NCBI GenBank assembly: GCA_040387835.1
Contig: JAZKCZ010000002.1
Coordinates: forward strand, 497,768 to 561,767
DNA length: 64,000 bases
Direction: 5' to 3'
Source: Myxococcota bacterium
GTDB lineage: Bacteria > Myxococcota > UBA727 > JABDBI01
The stretch's first letter is position 1, and every line of letters begins with the position of its first letter. Positions 38,097-46,759 of the stretch are shown piece after piece. Below the pieces are notes generated by a model. That model was not told where the DNA came from. It saw nothing but the letters and a program-made list of their open reading frames with translations, and did not search any database. The translations under genes were made by a program, and so were the position numbers.

Positions 38097-38483
38097 ATGG
38101 TTGCAACAGCAAAAACAAAAAAACGAGTTAAGAAAAACGTTACGCAAGGAATTGCTCACGTTTACACCACCTTTAACAACACAATCGTGACCATCACAGA
38201 CACCACTGGTGCTGCTGTGTCTTGGTCTACTTGCGGTGCTAAAGGCTTTAAAGGCTCTAAAAAGAGCACACCTTTTGCTGCTCAGGTAGCCGCTGAAGAA
38301 GCTTGCCGTCAAGCAAAAGACCACGGCATGAAAGCTTTGGAAGTGTACATCAAAGGCCCTGGCGCTGGTCGTGAATCTGCACTACGTGCAATTTCAAGCT
38401 GCGGCATGCGCGTCACATTGATTAAAGATGTCACACCTGTACCCCACAATGGTTGCAGGCCTGCTAAGCGCAGAAGAGTTTGA
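38097..38483 (+). CDS. rpsK: 30S ribosomal protein S11
   Basis: A 128-residue S11: '[15 protein letters not shown]', '[14 protein letters not shown]', '[12 protein letters not shown]', and C-terminal '[16 protein letters not shown]'. Part of the 30S platform. In many bacteria rpsD (S4, the operon repressor) follows; here only 30 bp separate it from rpoA. Confidence 0.98.
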   Translation: MVATAKTKKRVKKNVTQGIAHVYTTFNNTIVTITDTTGAAVSWSTCGAKGFKGSKKSTPFAAQVAAEEACRQAKDHGMKALEVYIKGPGAGRESALRAISSCGMRVTLIKDVTPVPHNGCRPAKRRRV

Positions 38484-38513
38484 TTTTAATACAGTTTAAG
38501 AAGGTGATTTCAT

Positions 38514-39539
38514 ATGCATCGTAATTGGCGAACACTGATTCGGCCTAAAGGTTTAGTCGTTGACCGAGATGTCAGCACTGAACGTTATGGAAAATTTGTC
38601 CTAGAACCTTTGGAACGCGGCTACGGAGTAACCCTGGGTAACTCCTTGCGTCGCATTCTGTTGTCTTCTTTGCAAGGCGCCGCAATCACTGAGTTTAAGC
38701 TTGAAGGTGCTCAGCATGAATTCATGTCTCTTCCTGATGTAAAGGAAGACGGCACGGAAATCATCCTGAATCTCAAAGAAATCAACTTAAAGCTTCATGA
38801 AGGCACTTCAAAATCCGCTCGGATCTCTAAAAAGGGACCTTGTGAGATTCGTGCTAAAGACATTGAAGCTGATGCTTCTTTGGAAATCTTGGATCCTGAA
38901 CAATACATCTGCACCGTGGCCGAAGGCGGCGTGTTCAAAGCTGACTTGACCATCAAGAGCGGCCGTGGATACGTTCCAGCAAGCCAGATGCGTGATGAAG
39001 AGCAACCGGTTGGGACCATTCCAATCGATGCTTTGTTCAGCCCGATCCGCAAATGTAACTACCATGTAACCAACGCCCGCGTGGGTCAGCAAACTGACTA
39101 CGACAAATTGGTTATGGAAATCACCACCAACGGCTCAGTGTCTCCTGAAGATGCTCTCGGCGTTGCTGCGAAGATTTTGAAAGAACAACTCACTGTGTTC
39201 ATCAGCTTCTCTGAAGATGAAGAACCTGTTCTTCCAGAAGCAACTCAGCGCGTTGATCGTCTGAACGACCACTTAAACCGTACGGTTGACGAGCTTGAAC
39301 TCTCCGTTCGTTCTGCGAACTGCTTGGCCAACGCGAACATCCGTTTGATTGGTGATTTGGTTCAACGTACCGAAAGCGAAATGCTGAAGACAAAGAACTT
39401 CGGTCGTAAGAGCTTAAAAGAAATTAAGGAAATCTTAGGTGAAATGGGTCTTTCATTAGGAATGAAGATCACCAACTGGCCAGCAAAGCCAGGCACTACA
39501 CCTACGGCAACTCCTTTGGAAAACAGTGAAGGGTTTTAA
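38514..39539 (+). CDS. rpoA: RNA polymerase alpha subunit
   Basis: A 341-residue alpha subunit. The N-terminal dimerisation domain has '[23 protein letters not shown]'; the C-terminal domain (about 250-320) contains '[15 protein letters not shown]' and '[18 protein letters not shown]', the alpha-CTD that binds UP elements and activators. A strong AAGGTG ribosome site precedes the start. Confidence 0.98.
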   Translation: MHRNWRTLIRPKGLVVDRDVSTERYGKFVLEPLERGYGVTLGNSLRRILLSSLQGAAITEFKLEGAQHEFMSLPDVKEDGTEIILNLKEINLKLHEGTSKSARISKKGPCEIRAKDIEADASLEILDPEQYICTVAEGGVFKADLTIKSGRGYVPASQMRDEEQPVGTIPIDALFSPIRKCNYHVTNARVGQQTDYDKLVMEITTNGSVSPEDALGVAAKILKEQLTVFISFSEDEEPVLPEATQRVDRLNDHLNRTVDELELSVRSANCLANANIRLIGDLVQRTESEMLKTKNFGRKSLKEIKEILGEMGLSLGMKITNWPAKPGTTPTATPLENSEGF

Positions 39540-39541
39540 TC

Positions 39542-39895
39542 ATGCGTCACTCAAATAAAGGTCGAAAACTTAACCGAACTTCTTCTCACCGAAAGGCAAT
39601 GTTTGCGAACATGGCTACTTCGTTGTTCAAGCACGAGCAAATTCAGACAACCGACGCTAAGGCTAAAGACCTTCGCGGCGTTGCTGAAGGCCTCATTCAA
39701 CTCGGTAAACGAGGTGATTTGCATGCTAGAAGACAAGCTTACCAAACCATTCGAGACCAAGAAATCTTGAAGAAGTTGTTTGATGTCATTGCACCACGCT
39801 ATCAGACTCGTCCAGGCGGTTACACCCGCGTGCTCAAATGCGGAACCCGTAAGGGCGATGCTGCACCGATGTCTATCATTGAACTTGTGGCTTAG
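39542..39895 (+). CDS. rplQ: 50S ribosomal protein L17
   Basis: A 117-residue L17: [20 protein letters not shown], '[10 protein letters not shown]', '[25 protein letters not shown]'. Starts 2 bp after the rpoA stop. No terminator is visible before the tRNA that follows 17 bp later, so the operon may run through into leuS. Confidence 0.97.
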   Translation: MRHSNKGRKLNRTSSHRKAMFANMATSLFKHEQIQTTDAKAKDLRGVAEGLIQLGKRGDLHARRQAYQTIRDQEILKKLFDVIAPRYQTRPGGYTRVLKCGTRKGDAAPMSIIELVA

Positions 39896-39912
39896 AGCCA
39901 TAGGCTCGTTGT

Positions 39913-39989
39913 GGCGAGATAGCTCAGTTGGTTAGAGCGATGGTCTCATAATCCATAGGTCGGGGGTTCGAATCCCCCTTTCGCCACCA
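39913..39989 (+). tRNA. tRNA-Met (CAT anticodon)
   Basis: 77 nt including an encoded CCA. Acceptor GGCGAGA pairs with TTTCGCC; D arm GCTC/GAGC; T arm GGGGGTTCGAATCCCCC; anticodon CAT at 39947-39949 in loop CTCATAA. The elongator methionine identity is the likeliest; a lysidine-modified tRNA-Ile2 cannot be excluded from sequence alone. The leuS start codon lies 2 nt after the CCA. Confidence 0.9.
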
Positions 39990-39991
39990 AT

Positions 39992-42526
39992 ATGGCCTAT
40001 GACCCCTCCAAAATAGAATCGAAGTGGCAAACCAAGTGGGAAGAAAGCAAAGTCTTTGAACTTCCCCGCGATCTCGCTGAACTTCGAAAAAAACCCAAAT
40101 ATTACGTGTTAGATATGTTTCCCTACCCTTCCGGGGCAGGCCTACATGTCGGGCATCCTGAAGGCTATACAGCCACAGACGTCATCGCCCGCATCAAACG
40201 CGCGCAAGGCTTCAACGTCATGCACCCCATGGGTTGGGACGCTTTCGGACTACCAGCTGAACGCGCCGCTGTTCGCGAAAACATCCATCCTGCGATCATT
40301 ACCAAGCGCAACATCGATAATTTCCGCGGCCAAATCAAACGCCTGGGCTTTAGCTACGACTGGTCCAGAGAGGTCAGCACCACAGATCCAGATTATTACA
40401 AATGGACCCAGTGGATCTTCCTAAAGCTCTACGAAAAAGGCTTGGCTTATCTATCCGACGTCCCCGTCAACTGGTGCCCCGCACTAGGCACGGTACTTGC
40501 TAACGAAGAAGTCAAAGACGGCAAGTACGTAGAAACTGGCGATCCGGTAGAGCAACGCGTCATGCGCCAATGGATGCTAAAAATCACTGCTTACGCGGAA
40601 AGATTACTCGAAGACCTAGAAGGCCTAGACTGGCCCGAAGGCGTCATCGAAATGCAGCGCAATTGGATCGGTAAATCCGAAGGCTTGCTGTTCACAGCAA
40701 AAGTTAAAGGCATCGATCTTGAAATCCAAACTTTCAGCGCCCACTTCGAAGCGTTTCATGCAGATACCTATGTTGTTATAGCTGCCGATCATCCTTTACT
40801 GCCCCGACTGCTAGAGGGAGTTGAAAATGCCGATGAGATTGCCACTTTCTGTCAGCAAATGGTTGCAAGCCGCGGCGCTGAAGAAAACCCCGAACCAAAT
40901 GGCATCTTCACAGGCCGATATTTAGAAGACCCCATTAACGGTGTCGATATCCCAATTTGGGTAGCCAATTTTGCCATTGCGACTTATGGCACGGGCGTAG
41001 TAAAATGCTCGGCTCACGATGAAAGAGACTTCAAGTTCGCCAAAAAATTTGGCATCCCTTTAAAAATAGGGTTAGTTCCACCAAACAATCCAGAATTGGA
41101 AGAACGTGTTCGAAAATTCGAAGTCTGTTACACTGACATGGCGCATGGGATTCTGGTGGACGCGGGCCCGTTCACAGGTAGACGCGCCGGAGAATGTCGT
41201 GACGCTATCATCGCTTACTGCCAAGAAAAAGGCCACGCGACCTCAAAAGTTTCCTACAAATTGAGAGACTGGCTATTTTCCAGACAACGCTACTGGGGTG
41301 AGCCCATTCCCGTTGTCCATCTGGAAGATGGCAGCTTGCTACCTCTTTCCGAAAAAGACCTACCCTTAGAGCTACCACCGGTCGACGCCTATAAGCCCAC
41401 AGACACAGGCGAGCCCCCCTTGGCCCGTGCATCCGAGGACTGGCTCAAAGTACAACTCCCCGGCGGGCAAATCGGCCGCCGCGAAACCAACACCATGCCT
41501 CAATGGGGCGGCTCCTGCTGGTACTACCTACGCTATCTAGACCCTCAAAACGCTGAGAAATTCTGTGCCTCTGAGCTCGAGCAATACTGGATGCCAGTCG
41601 ATCTCTACATCGGCGGCGTTGAGCATGCAGTATTGCATCTATTATACGCGCGCTTTTGGCACAAAGTCCTGTTCGACTGCGGCGTTGTCTCAACCAAAGA
41701 ACCTTTCCAAAAGCTCTTCAATCAAGGGATGATTCTAGCCCACAGCTATCAAGATGATGCCGGCAAGTATTACTATCCAGAAGAAGTCGAACCAAAAGGC
41801 AATGGCTTCGTGGTCAAAGCTTCAGGCAAGGCAGTCAAAACCCAAGTCGAAAAGATGTCGAAATCTCGCTACAATGTCGTGAACCCAGACGACGTCATCG
41901 CGAAATATGGTGCCGACGCGATGCGTCTGTACGAATTGTTCATGGGGCCTCTAGATCAAGTGAAACCATGGCAAACCTCAGGCGTTGAAGGCGTGTATCG
42001 TTTCCTACACCGCGTCTGGCGCTTAGCTGAACGCGAAATCTCAAACGAGCCAGGTGCAAGCAACCCGGCCTTGTGGTGCCTATATCACAAGACAGTTAAA
42101 TTGGTCGAAGAGCATACGCTAGCTCTCAAATTCAACACAGCTATTTCGCAAATGATGATTTTTGTGAATGAAGCGACTGCTTCTGCAACTTTGCCGAAAG
42201 AAATTATGCAGGGGTTCATCCGCATCCTCGCACCTTACGCACCTCACATATGTGAAGAGATTTGGGAGCAAATGCGCGAAGCAGGCTTTGTGAGCGCATC
42301 CGTCTGGCCTAAATTTGACCCTGCGCTATGCGAAGATGACGAAATTACCATTGCGGTGCAAATCAACGGCAAGCGGCGCGATGAGATAAGGGTTGCCAAG
42401 GGAACGGCGAAAGAGGTCCTCGAGAAAATGGCCCTGGCTTCTGAACAAGTACAGCTATTTTTGAACGGCGCTACGCCAAAGAAGATTGTGGCTGTGCCGG
42501 ACAGGATTGTTAATATAGTGGTCTAG
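39992..42526 (+). CDS. leuS: Leucyl-tRNA synthetase
   Basis: An 844-residue class Ia synthetase. HIGH-equivalent HVGH near residue 52 in 'PYPSGAGLHVGHPEG'; the CP1 editing domain in the middle ('TYGTGVVKCSAHDERDF'); KMSKS near 622. Complete at both ends. No Shine-Dalgarno is possible in the 2-nt gap after tRNA-Met, so translation is either leaderless after tRNA processing or uses the tRNA 3' half as leader. Pieces of its 3' end are scattered downstream at 43729 and 45203-45394. Confidence 0.97.
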   Translation: MAYDPSKIESKWQTKWEESKVFELPRDLAELRKKPKYYVLDMFPYPSGAGLHVGHPEGYTATDVIARIKRAQGFNVMHPMGWDAFGLPAERAAVRENIHPAIITKRNIDNFRGQIKRLGFSYDWSREVSTTDPDYYKWTQWIFLKLYEKGLAYLSDVPVNWCPALGTVLANEEVKDGKYVETGDPVEQRVMRQWMLKITAYAERLLEDLEGLDWPEGVIEMQRNWIGKSEGLLFTAKVKGIDLEIQTFSAHFEAFHADTYVVIAADHPLLPRLLEGVENADEIATFCQQMVASRGAEENPEPNGIFTGRYLEDPINGVDIPIWVANFAIATYGTGVVKCSAHDERDFKFAKKFGIPLKIGLVPPNNPELEERVRKFEVCYTDMAHGILVDAGPFTGRRAGECRDAIIAYCQEKGHATSKVSYKLRDWLFSRQRYWGEPIPVVHLEDGSLLPLSEKDLPLELPPVDAYKPTDTGEPPLARASEDWLKVQLPGGQIGRRETNTMPQWGGSCWYYLRYLDPQNAEKFCASELEQYWMPVDLYIGGVEHAVLHLLYARFWHKVLFDCGVVSTKEPFQKLFNQGMILAHSYQDDAGKYYYPEEVEPKGNGFVVKASGKAVKTQVEKMSKSRYNVVNPDDVIAKYGADAMRLYELFMGPLDQVKPWQTSGVEGVYRFLHRVWRLAEREISNEPGASNPALWCLYHKTVKLVEEHTLALKFNTAISQMMIFVNEATASATLPKEIMQGFIRILAPYAPHICEEIWEQMREAGFVSASVWPKFDPALCEDDEITIAVQINGKRRDEIRVAKGTAKEVLEKMALASEQVQLFLNGATPKKIVAVPDRIVNIVV

Positions 42527-42552
42527 ACCGAGGATCGGCTTCTCTCCCTAAC

Positions 42553-42665
42553 GGAGTACTCGGATGGGACAGCAGAGAGGCTTCCTGCCTTTCGTCAAGT
42601 ACGCCGTAAAATCTAGGAACAAGTTCCTGCTGGGTCGTGCCATGTTGGTCGATAGCTGTATTAAC
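42553..42665 (-). pseudogene. Antisense 3' remnant of a small secreted-protein gene
   Basis: Minus-strand reading VNTAIDQHGTTQQELVPRF...SLLSHPSTP matches the C-terminal part of the intact secreted protein at 45379-45834 ([19 protein letters not shown]...SLHAHPSTP). The similarity starts beside the leuS stop and ends near 42666. It underlies the first 34 codons of the plus-strand GyrI-like frame. Confidence 0.82.
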
Positions 42666-42977
42666 TACCAATCAGATCACACAGGCAATTACACATATTT
42701 CGCAGGTGAAGACGTATCCGAAATAGCTGAGCTACCTGAAGGATTCGTCTCTCACCGCATTCCAGCCCAACATTATGCAAAATTCATGACTGAACCAGGA
42801 CCATTACCGGGCGTGGTTATCCAAGCCTGGATGAGCATTTGGAACATGACAGACGATGAGCTTGGCGGAAAACGCACTTATGAAACGGATTTCGAACTGT
42901 ACGACATTCGCGCTCAAGATCCCGCAAATGCCGTGGTCGATATCTATATCGGGTTGAGTCCGACCAATAGCTATTGA
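42564..42977 (+). CDS. GyrI/Cass2-like effector-binding domain protein, N-terminally replaced
   Basis: A 137-residue frame. From about residue 45 it matches the small-molecule-binding GyrI/AraC effector domain: 'YFAGEDVS', 'LPEGFVSHRIPAQHYAKF', 'TYETDFELYDIRAQDP', ending VVDIYIGL. The usual N-terminal beta strand and helix of the domain are missing. The first 34 or so codons are instead read through the antisense remnant of a secreted-protein gene. It may be a broken gene with a chance start, or a new chimera; GGAG lies about 8 bases before the ATG. A remnant of a second copy's tail is at 47173-47205. Confidence 0.6.
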   Translation: MGQQRGFLPFVKYAVKSRNKFLLGRAMLVDSCINYQSDHTGNYTYFAGEDVSEIAELPEGFVSHRIPAQHYAKFMTEPGPLPGVVIQAWMSIWNMTDDELGGKRTYETDFELYDIRAQDPANAVVDIYIGLSPTNSY

Positions 42978-43411
42978 AGTGCTAGATAGCCGGCGATGCC
43001 GACTACTGCCGCTACTCTTACGGAAGCTTTGGCTATCGCCATGCCTAGGCCGAAACCTGCGGTTGATCCAACCACTGCCGATGCAACACAATGGGCTACG
43101 TTTTTTCGGGTCTCTTTATGAGGAATTCGATCTTCCAGCAGATCATCCGTGTGGTCTACCGTTATATGGAAAGTCGCATTGACGACATGGATACCAACGT
43201 TTGCCACTTTTTTTAACATTTCCAGTCCAGCCTGCAGTTCATCCGCGTGGTCTAACGCTATATGGAAAGTCACATTGGCGACATGGATACCAACGTTTGC
43301 CGCTTTTTCTAACATTTCCCGTCCAGCCTGCTGAGCGAAACCGCCTTCCGCATTGGCTTGGACTGTCACAATTAAAGCCGCCAAAACTATAACTCTCTTC
43401 AAAATACACAT
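42971..43411 (-). CDS. Small secreted hypothetical protein with internal duplication
   Basis: A 146-residue protein with a signal peptide (MCILKRVIVLAALIVTVQANA). Two copies of a unit of about 31 residues follow (GxEMLxKxANVGIHVxNxTFHIxxDHxDxL), then a glycine/alanine-rich hydrophobic C-terminus that could insert in a membrane. A strong AGGAG ribosome site sits 7 bases before ATG 43411. It belongs with the 182-residue protein at 46144 in general layout. Function unknown. Confidence 0.65.
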   Translation of the reverse strand: MCILKRVIVLAALIVTVQANAEGGFAQQAGREMLEKAANVGIHVANVTFHIALDHADELQAGLEMLKKVANVGIHVVNATFHITVDHTDDLLEDRIPHKETRKNVAHCVASAVVGSTAGFGLGMAIAKASVRVAAVVGIAGYLALQ

Positions 43412-43425
43412 GCACTAACTCCTAT

Positions 43426-43659
43426 TTAAGATTTCATCAATATACATGAAAAACATGAAAAGTTATCGTCTATCAGATCCTCATGAAAAGATTCAGGGCT
43501 CCCTACGCCAGCAACAGCATTCCAAGCCCGATATACGAGGCGCTGAATCAAATTTTTGACCACCCGAGCCGCGAGTAAATCGTCCTGCCGAACTGGCTGT
43601 GCTTTTACCTGGAAGGTCCAAATTATCATCAAACAAAAAGTTAATTTTCTTAAAAACAT
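43426..43659 (-). CDS. Short secreted hypothetical protein
   Basis: A 77-residue frame with a signal-like N-terminus (MFLRKLTFCLMIIWTFQVKA) and little else: a short helical segment 'LLAARVVKNLIQRLVYRAWNAV'. It precedes the 146-residue secreted gene on the same strand by 14 bp and may be its operon partner or a truncated family member. No recognised domain. Confidence 0.45.
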   Translation of the reverse strand: MFLRKLTFCLMIIWTFQVKAQPVRQDDLLAARVVKNLIQRLVYRAWNAVAGVGSPESFHEDLIDDNFSCFSCILMKS

Positions 43660-43728
43660 CCTTGCATCGATGTCACTTTCTAAACAATGCGTAAACTTGC
43701 TTCCTTAGGCATTGTTTTGCTAAGTTAA

Positions 43729-43766
43729 GCCCTGGCAAACAACCGGCGTTGAAGGCGTCTACCGAT
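43729..43766 (+). pseudogene. leuS internal fragment
   Basis: Reads P-W-Q-T-T-G-V-E-G-V-Y-R, matching leuS residues near 657 (PWQTSGVEGVYRF). Isolated piece of about 38 bp in the gap between two secreted-protein genes. It shows that leuS-derived DNA was copied into this island more than once. Confidence 0.75.
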
Positions 43767-43784
43767 TAAGGTCAACCTCTCTCC

Positions 43785-45077
43785 TCACAATGGGCTTTCA
43801 ACCAATTTTCGCAACTCCTGTAGTCGGGAAGGTACTGGCTTAAGCTTTGCAGCTCTTTCAATCGAATCTCGAACGGCATCAAGATAGCCCAGATATGCCT
43901 CTATGCGAGCATGGGTCGCCTCAGTAGTCTCTTTGCGGTTTCTTATACCCCCGAACGCTCGAACTGTTTTAACACCTTCAATTAACTGTTTAACAGCTAA
44001 ATCGCCACGTCCTTGGGATATATGGTAATTTGGCTGCACGATGCCGGTAAGTTCTCGATATTGAGCGAATTCAGTCGCTCGTCTGGAATAGCTCTTCACC
44101 ACCTCTGCGACGGTATCTTCCGACATGGCATGTTCGCTTTCCAAAATAGTTTTAATGGTATCCAGGGAAAGAGGCGGGAGCCCAGTCAGCGAATCCATCG
44201 TTCCTTCTGGCATTGTTCTCAATATATCGCCCACTTCCTTCGACCGATTGTACGCCAACGCAGAAACCAGCTCTTCTGTGCTGAACGCAGAACTCGGAAC
44301 ACCTGACTTGACGGGAGCTTCTCGAAGTTTAGCAATAATTGCCGATGTTATCACTGGATTCCCAGTCGCTAAAGCAATTTGCAAAGCAGTTACATTGGGG
44401 GGGGGATTTGCCGAGCTTTCGACTAAAGCAGCATGGTAACGGTCTTCGGCCTGGTTGACTGCGTCCCTCAACTGAGAATATTGAGGGCTGCTTTCATCAC
44501 CAGCGTCTAGAGCACTGGTCGCAGTTCGATACTCCTTGTTAGCATCATGCATTCTCTGAATCGCTTTTTTGTGTTCCTGAAGATGTTCAGGGGTCGTTAA
44601 ACCGACCGGCTGCCTCAGCTGTGTGGGAGTCGCTCTTCGGATCATATCCAAAGTCTGGCCAACCCGTTCCGGCTGATCAGAGGAAGCTCGAATAAGGCGG
44701 GTCAGACCGTTGTCCCCATTAGTGTCTCGCCAAAATTTTTCGCTACCAGGATTATTTAAAGTCTCTTCACGCTCTTCAGCCTGCTTTTGCAAATATTCAT
44801 TAGCTTTACCTGCCTCTAATGCTTCTCCAAGCCTCCTCCCGAGGCGGGGCGCCGGATTCGCAGTTCTAGGTTGTTGTGGGTTCTGGGGAAGTTCCGGTTC
44901 TCGAGGAGGGCTAATGTCCAATCTGCTTACCGATCTGCTTACCGGTCTGCTTACCGAACTGTCTAAACTATCCTCTAAACGAGACTGAGAAGTATCAGAC
45001 CCACTTCTTCCTTCGCTTTTGAAATTTAAGTTATCATTTGATTCAGATCCAGATGAACCAGGGCGCATTTTATCCAT
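43785..45077 (-). CDS. Ser/Pro-rich hypothetical protein, possible ankyrin-like core
   Basis: A 430-residue protein with no signal peptide. Residues 1-95 are disordered and rich in Ser, Pro and Arg (SRPVSRSVSRLD), followed by helical sequence. Two stretches recall ankyrin repeats ('NGLTRLIRAS' and 'VTALQIALATGNPVITSAII'), but no clear array is seen. GAGGAG lies 9 bases before the ATG, supporting the start. The charged disordered N-terminus and helical body resemble bacterial effector proteins; this is a guess from composition and neighbourhood. Confidence 0.65.
   Translation of the reverse strand: MDKMRPGSSGSESNDNLNFKSEGRSGSDTSQSRLEDSLDSSVSRPVSRSVSRLDISPPREPELPQNPQQPRTANPAPRLGRRLGEALEAGKANEYLQKQAEEREETLNNPGSEKFWRDTNGDNGLTRLIRASSDQPERVGQTLDMIRRATPTQLRQPVGLTTPEHLQEHKKAIQRMHDANKEYRTATSALDAGDESSPQYSQLRDAVNQAEDRYHAALVESSANPPPNVTALQIALATGNPVITSAIIAKLREAPVKSGVPSSAFSTEELVSALAYNRSKEVGDILRTMPEGTMDSLTGLPPLSLDTIKTILESEHAMSEDTVAEVVKSYSRRATEFAQYRELTGIVQPNYHISQGRGDLAVKQLIEGVKTVRAFGGIRNRKETTEATHARIEAYLGYLDAVRDSIERAAKLKPVPSRLQELRKLVESPL
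44922..44957. repeat. 12-bp tandem repeat, three copies
   Basis: TCTGCTTACCGA/G repeated three times in frame inside the Ser-rich N-terminal coding region, encoding the S-R-P/S-V repeats. Slippage could lengthen or shorten the disordered tail by four residues at a time. Confidence 0.8.
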
Positions 45078-45202
45078 AAATTAAGCTCCTCTAATATAAA
45101 TGATATCAGAGCATTGATTTGGTTTGCAAATGTCAGCATTCAAGGTCCCATAAAACGAATGCCTAGCTTCCTATGACATAAGCAGCAACACCGACCGCTT
45201 AG
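45078..45202. other. Short gap without recognisable content
   Basis: Upstream region of the Ser-rich protein gene up to the leuS remnant. Apart from the ribosome site next to 45077 I see no gene, repeat or clear promoter. Confidence 0.5.
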
Positions 45203-45394
45203 ACGAGCCAGGCGCAAGCAACCCAAGTTTTTGGCGCATGTATCACAAAACAGTCAAGTTAGTCGAAGAACATAAGACAAAGAAACTTTAGAAAAACTAG
45301 CTTTAGCATCCGAACAGGTTCAACTTTTCCTAAATGGCGCGCAGCCTAAGAAGATTGTGGCCGTACCTGACAGGATTGTTAATATCGTCGTGTA
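45203..45394 (+). pseudogene. leuS 3'-end pseudogene with internal deletion
   Basis: Reads EPGASNPSFWRMYHKTVKLVEEH, then after a deletion of several hundred bases and a frame change, [18 protein letters not shown] followed by [16 protein letters not shown] and a stop. Both blocks closely match intact leuS (42048-42110 and 42420-42526). The sequence after the stop also matches the intact leuS downstream flank, so this is a duplicate of the leuS tail plus neighbour. Confidence 0.92.
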
Positions 45395-45834
45395 GAATAC
45401 CTATCGAGAGTAATCGGTGTACTGGGATGGGCATGTAAAGAGACTTTTTGCGCTTCAGTTAGTTCTCCACAAAATCTACGAACAAGTTCCTGATGTGTGG
45501 TGCCCATTTCGTCAGTAATGGTATTAACCGTTCGGTAGTAAAACACCGTGTTCACAGAGTCCCAAAGACTGCGCAAACATTTTCTATCGGATTGATAAAT
45601 ATTTTGAGCGGATTCGCTAAGCGAGTAGAAACAAGCTCCTTCAATATGGCGCAAATTGCGAAACATTTGGGTCCGATCCATAGGCTCCGAAATATGGTTG
45701 GTATAACACGTTCGCAAGTGCTGACTGTGAGTGCATCGAGATAGCCTACCTTCAATATGCTCGCGGTAGCTCTTTCCATGTGCGTCTGCCGTTGTCATGA
45801 CCACAAGATACAAACAAAAAAACCGATATTTCAT
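45379..45834 (-). CDS. Small secreted Cys-containing hypothetical protein
   Basis: A 151-residue protein from ATG 45834, chosen because [20 protein letters not shown] is a signal peptide; a longer frame to 45897 adds 21 residues before it. The mature part has several Cys ([29 protein letters not shown]), suggesting disulfides and an exported location. The last seven or so codons are antisense to the leuS remnant. A decayed paralog lies antisense at 42553-42665. Confidence 0.65.
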   Translation of the reverse strand: MKYRFFCLYLVVMTTADAHGKSYREHIEGRLSRCTHSQHLRTCYTNHISEPMDRTQMFRNLRHIEGACFYSLSESAQNIYQSDRKCLRSLWDSVNTVFYYRTVNTITDEMGTTHQELVRRFCGELTEAQKVSLHAHPSTPITLDRYSTRRY

Positions 45835-45906
45835 TAGCCCTAACTCCAGCCGTACAACCAGTTGCCTGGGGATTCCATGCCCAATTGCTATTATCAACCC
45901 AAGTCG

Positions 45907-46140
45907 TCAGTCGAGCCTTCGGCTCTCTCACGTATTATCCGACATTGACCCCGGGTTCCGCTGCGCTTCACCCGGGGCTGTATTCGGTGTCCGCATCGCG
46001 GACCAGGAGCGGAACGCTAGATTTTACGATTTACGTTTGCACCGCGAAGCGGTCTGATGAATACAGCCGCGGGTGAAGCGCAGCGGAACCCTGGGTATGG
46101 TGTATGCCACCACCCCCTGAGAGCCGAAGGCTCGGCTGAA
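45907..46140. repeat. 234-bp near-perfect inverted-repeat element
   Basis: Outer arms TCAGTCGAGCCTTCGGCTC (45907-45925) and its near complement at 46121-46139 (18 of 19 match). Inner arms continue inward: CCGGGTTCCGCTGCGCTTCA on the left is the complement of the right-hand TGAAGCGCAGCGGAACCCTG region. The whole element folds to one long hairpin and has no gene. Related half-copies are at 37121-37500. It resembles MITE- or REP-like non-autonomous elements; no transposase is seen. Confidence 0.75.
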
Positions 46141-46143
46141 ATA

Positions 46144-46692
46144 TTAATGTACCATCCTATTAAAAGCAAAATACCCCGCCACGGAAAAGGCAGCGACTAG
46201 CCCCGCTCTAAATACCTGAGTGCCCATTCCCAATGCTTTGCTGCCCATGGTGACGGTGGCTCCCGTTACGACTGCGCCGGCTGCTGCAGGCAGGTGATGC
46301 ATTAGACTATTACTTCCAATACTCTCGGGATTTTCGTAATAATATCCTCCTAAAACGGCGCCTGTCGCTGTTAGGCCTGCCCAATAGGGGTGGCTCACAA
46401 ATGCACACATACTTAACGGGATCACCACCGCAGTGGATGCTGCAGCAGCCTTCGCAACCTGTCCGCGCGTGCCATCGTGCACGATATGATCTTTCAATAG
46501 GCTGTTCGCACCTGCTTCGATTGCGTTCCAAGTAGTATTAAGCGCACAAATTCCACCTTTAGCAGCGCTCTTCATCGCTTTGATACCAATTTGCTGTTGC
46601 AGAGACTCAGCTCCAGCTTGCATAGTGAAAATCATCGAAAGACTGAAAAATATTTTTTTTAAGTACATGCTCATTTGAAAAACATACATCAC
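46144..46692 (-). CDS. Secreted or membrane-associated Gly/Ala-rich protein
   Basis: A 182-residue frame; the likely functional start is an internal Met (MYLKKIFFSLSMIFTMQAGA), which gives a signal peptide. The mature part begins with 'AMKSAAKGGICALNTTWNAI', similar in rhythm to the 146-residue protein at 42971, and then has three hydrophobic Gly/Ala-rich stretches (e.g. AAGAVVTGATVTMGSKALG). Possibly membrane-inserting. Start uncertain because none has a good ribosome site. Function unknown. Confidence 0.55.
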   Translation of the reverse strand: MMYVFQMSMYLKKIFFSLSMIFTMQAGAESLQQQIGIKAMKSAAKGGICALNTTWNAIEAGANSLLKDHIVHDGTRGQVAKAAAASTAVVIPLSMCAFVSHPYWAGLTATGAVLGGYYYENPESIGSNSLMHHLPAAAGAVVTGATVTMGSKALGMGTQVFRAGLVAAFSVAGYFAFNRMVH

Positions 46693-46759
46693 GAATTTCG
46701 TAAGTCAAAATTTGCATTGGTAACCCGGATTTTGCTATCTTGTTGCGCAGGAGTTAATC

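Noticed and set aside
39913-39989. tRNA-Met as an integration site
   Set aside because: No duplicated tRNA 3' end or integrase is visible; the debris downstream derives from leuS, not from the tRNA.
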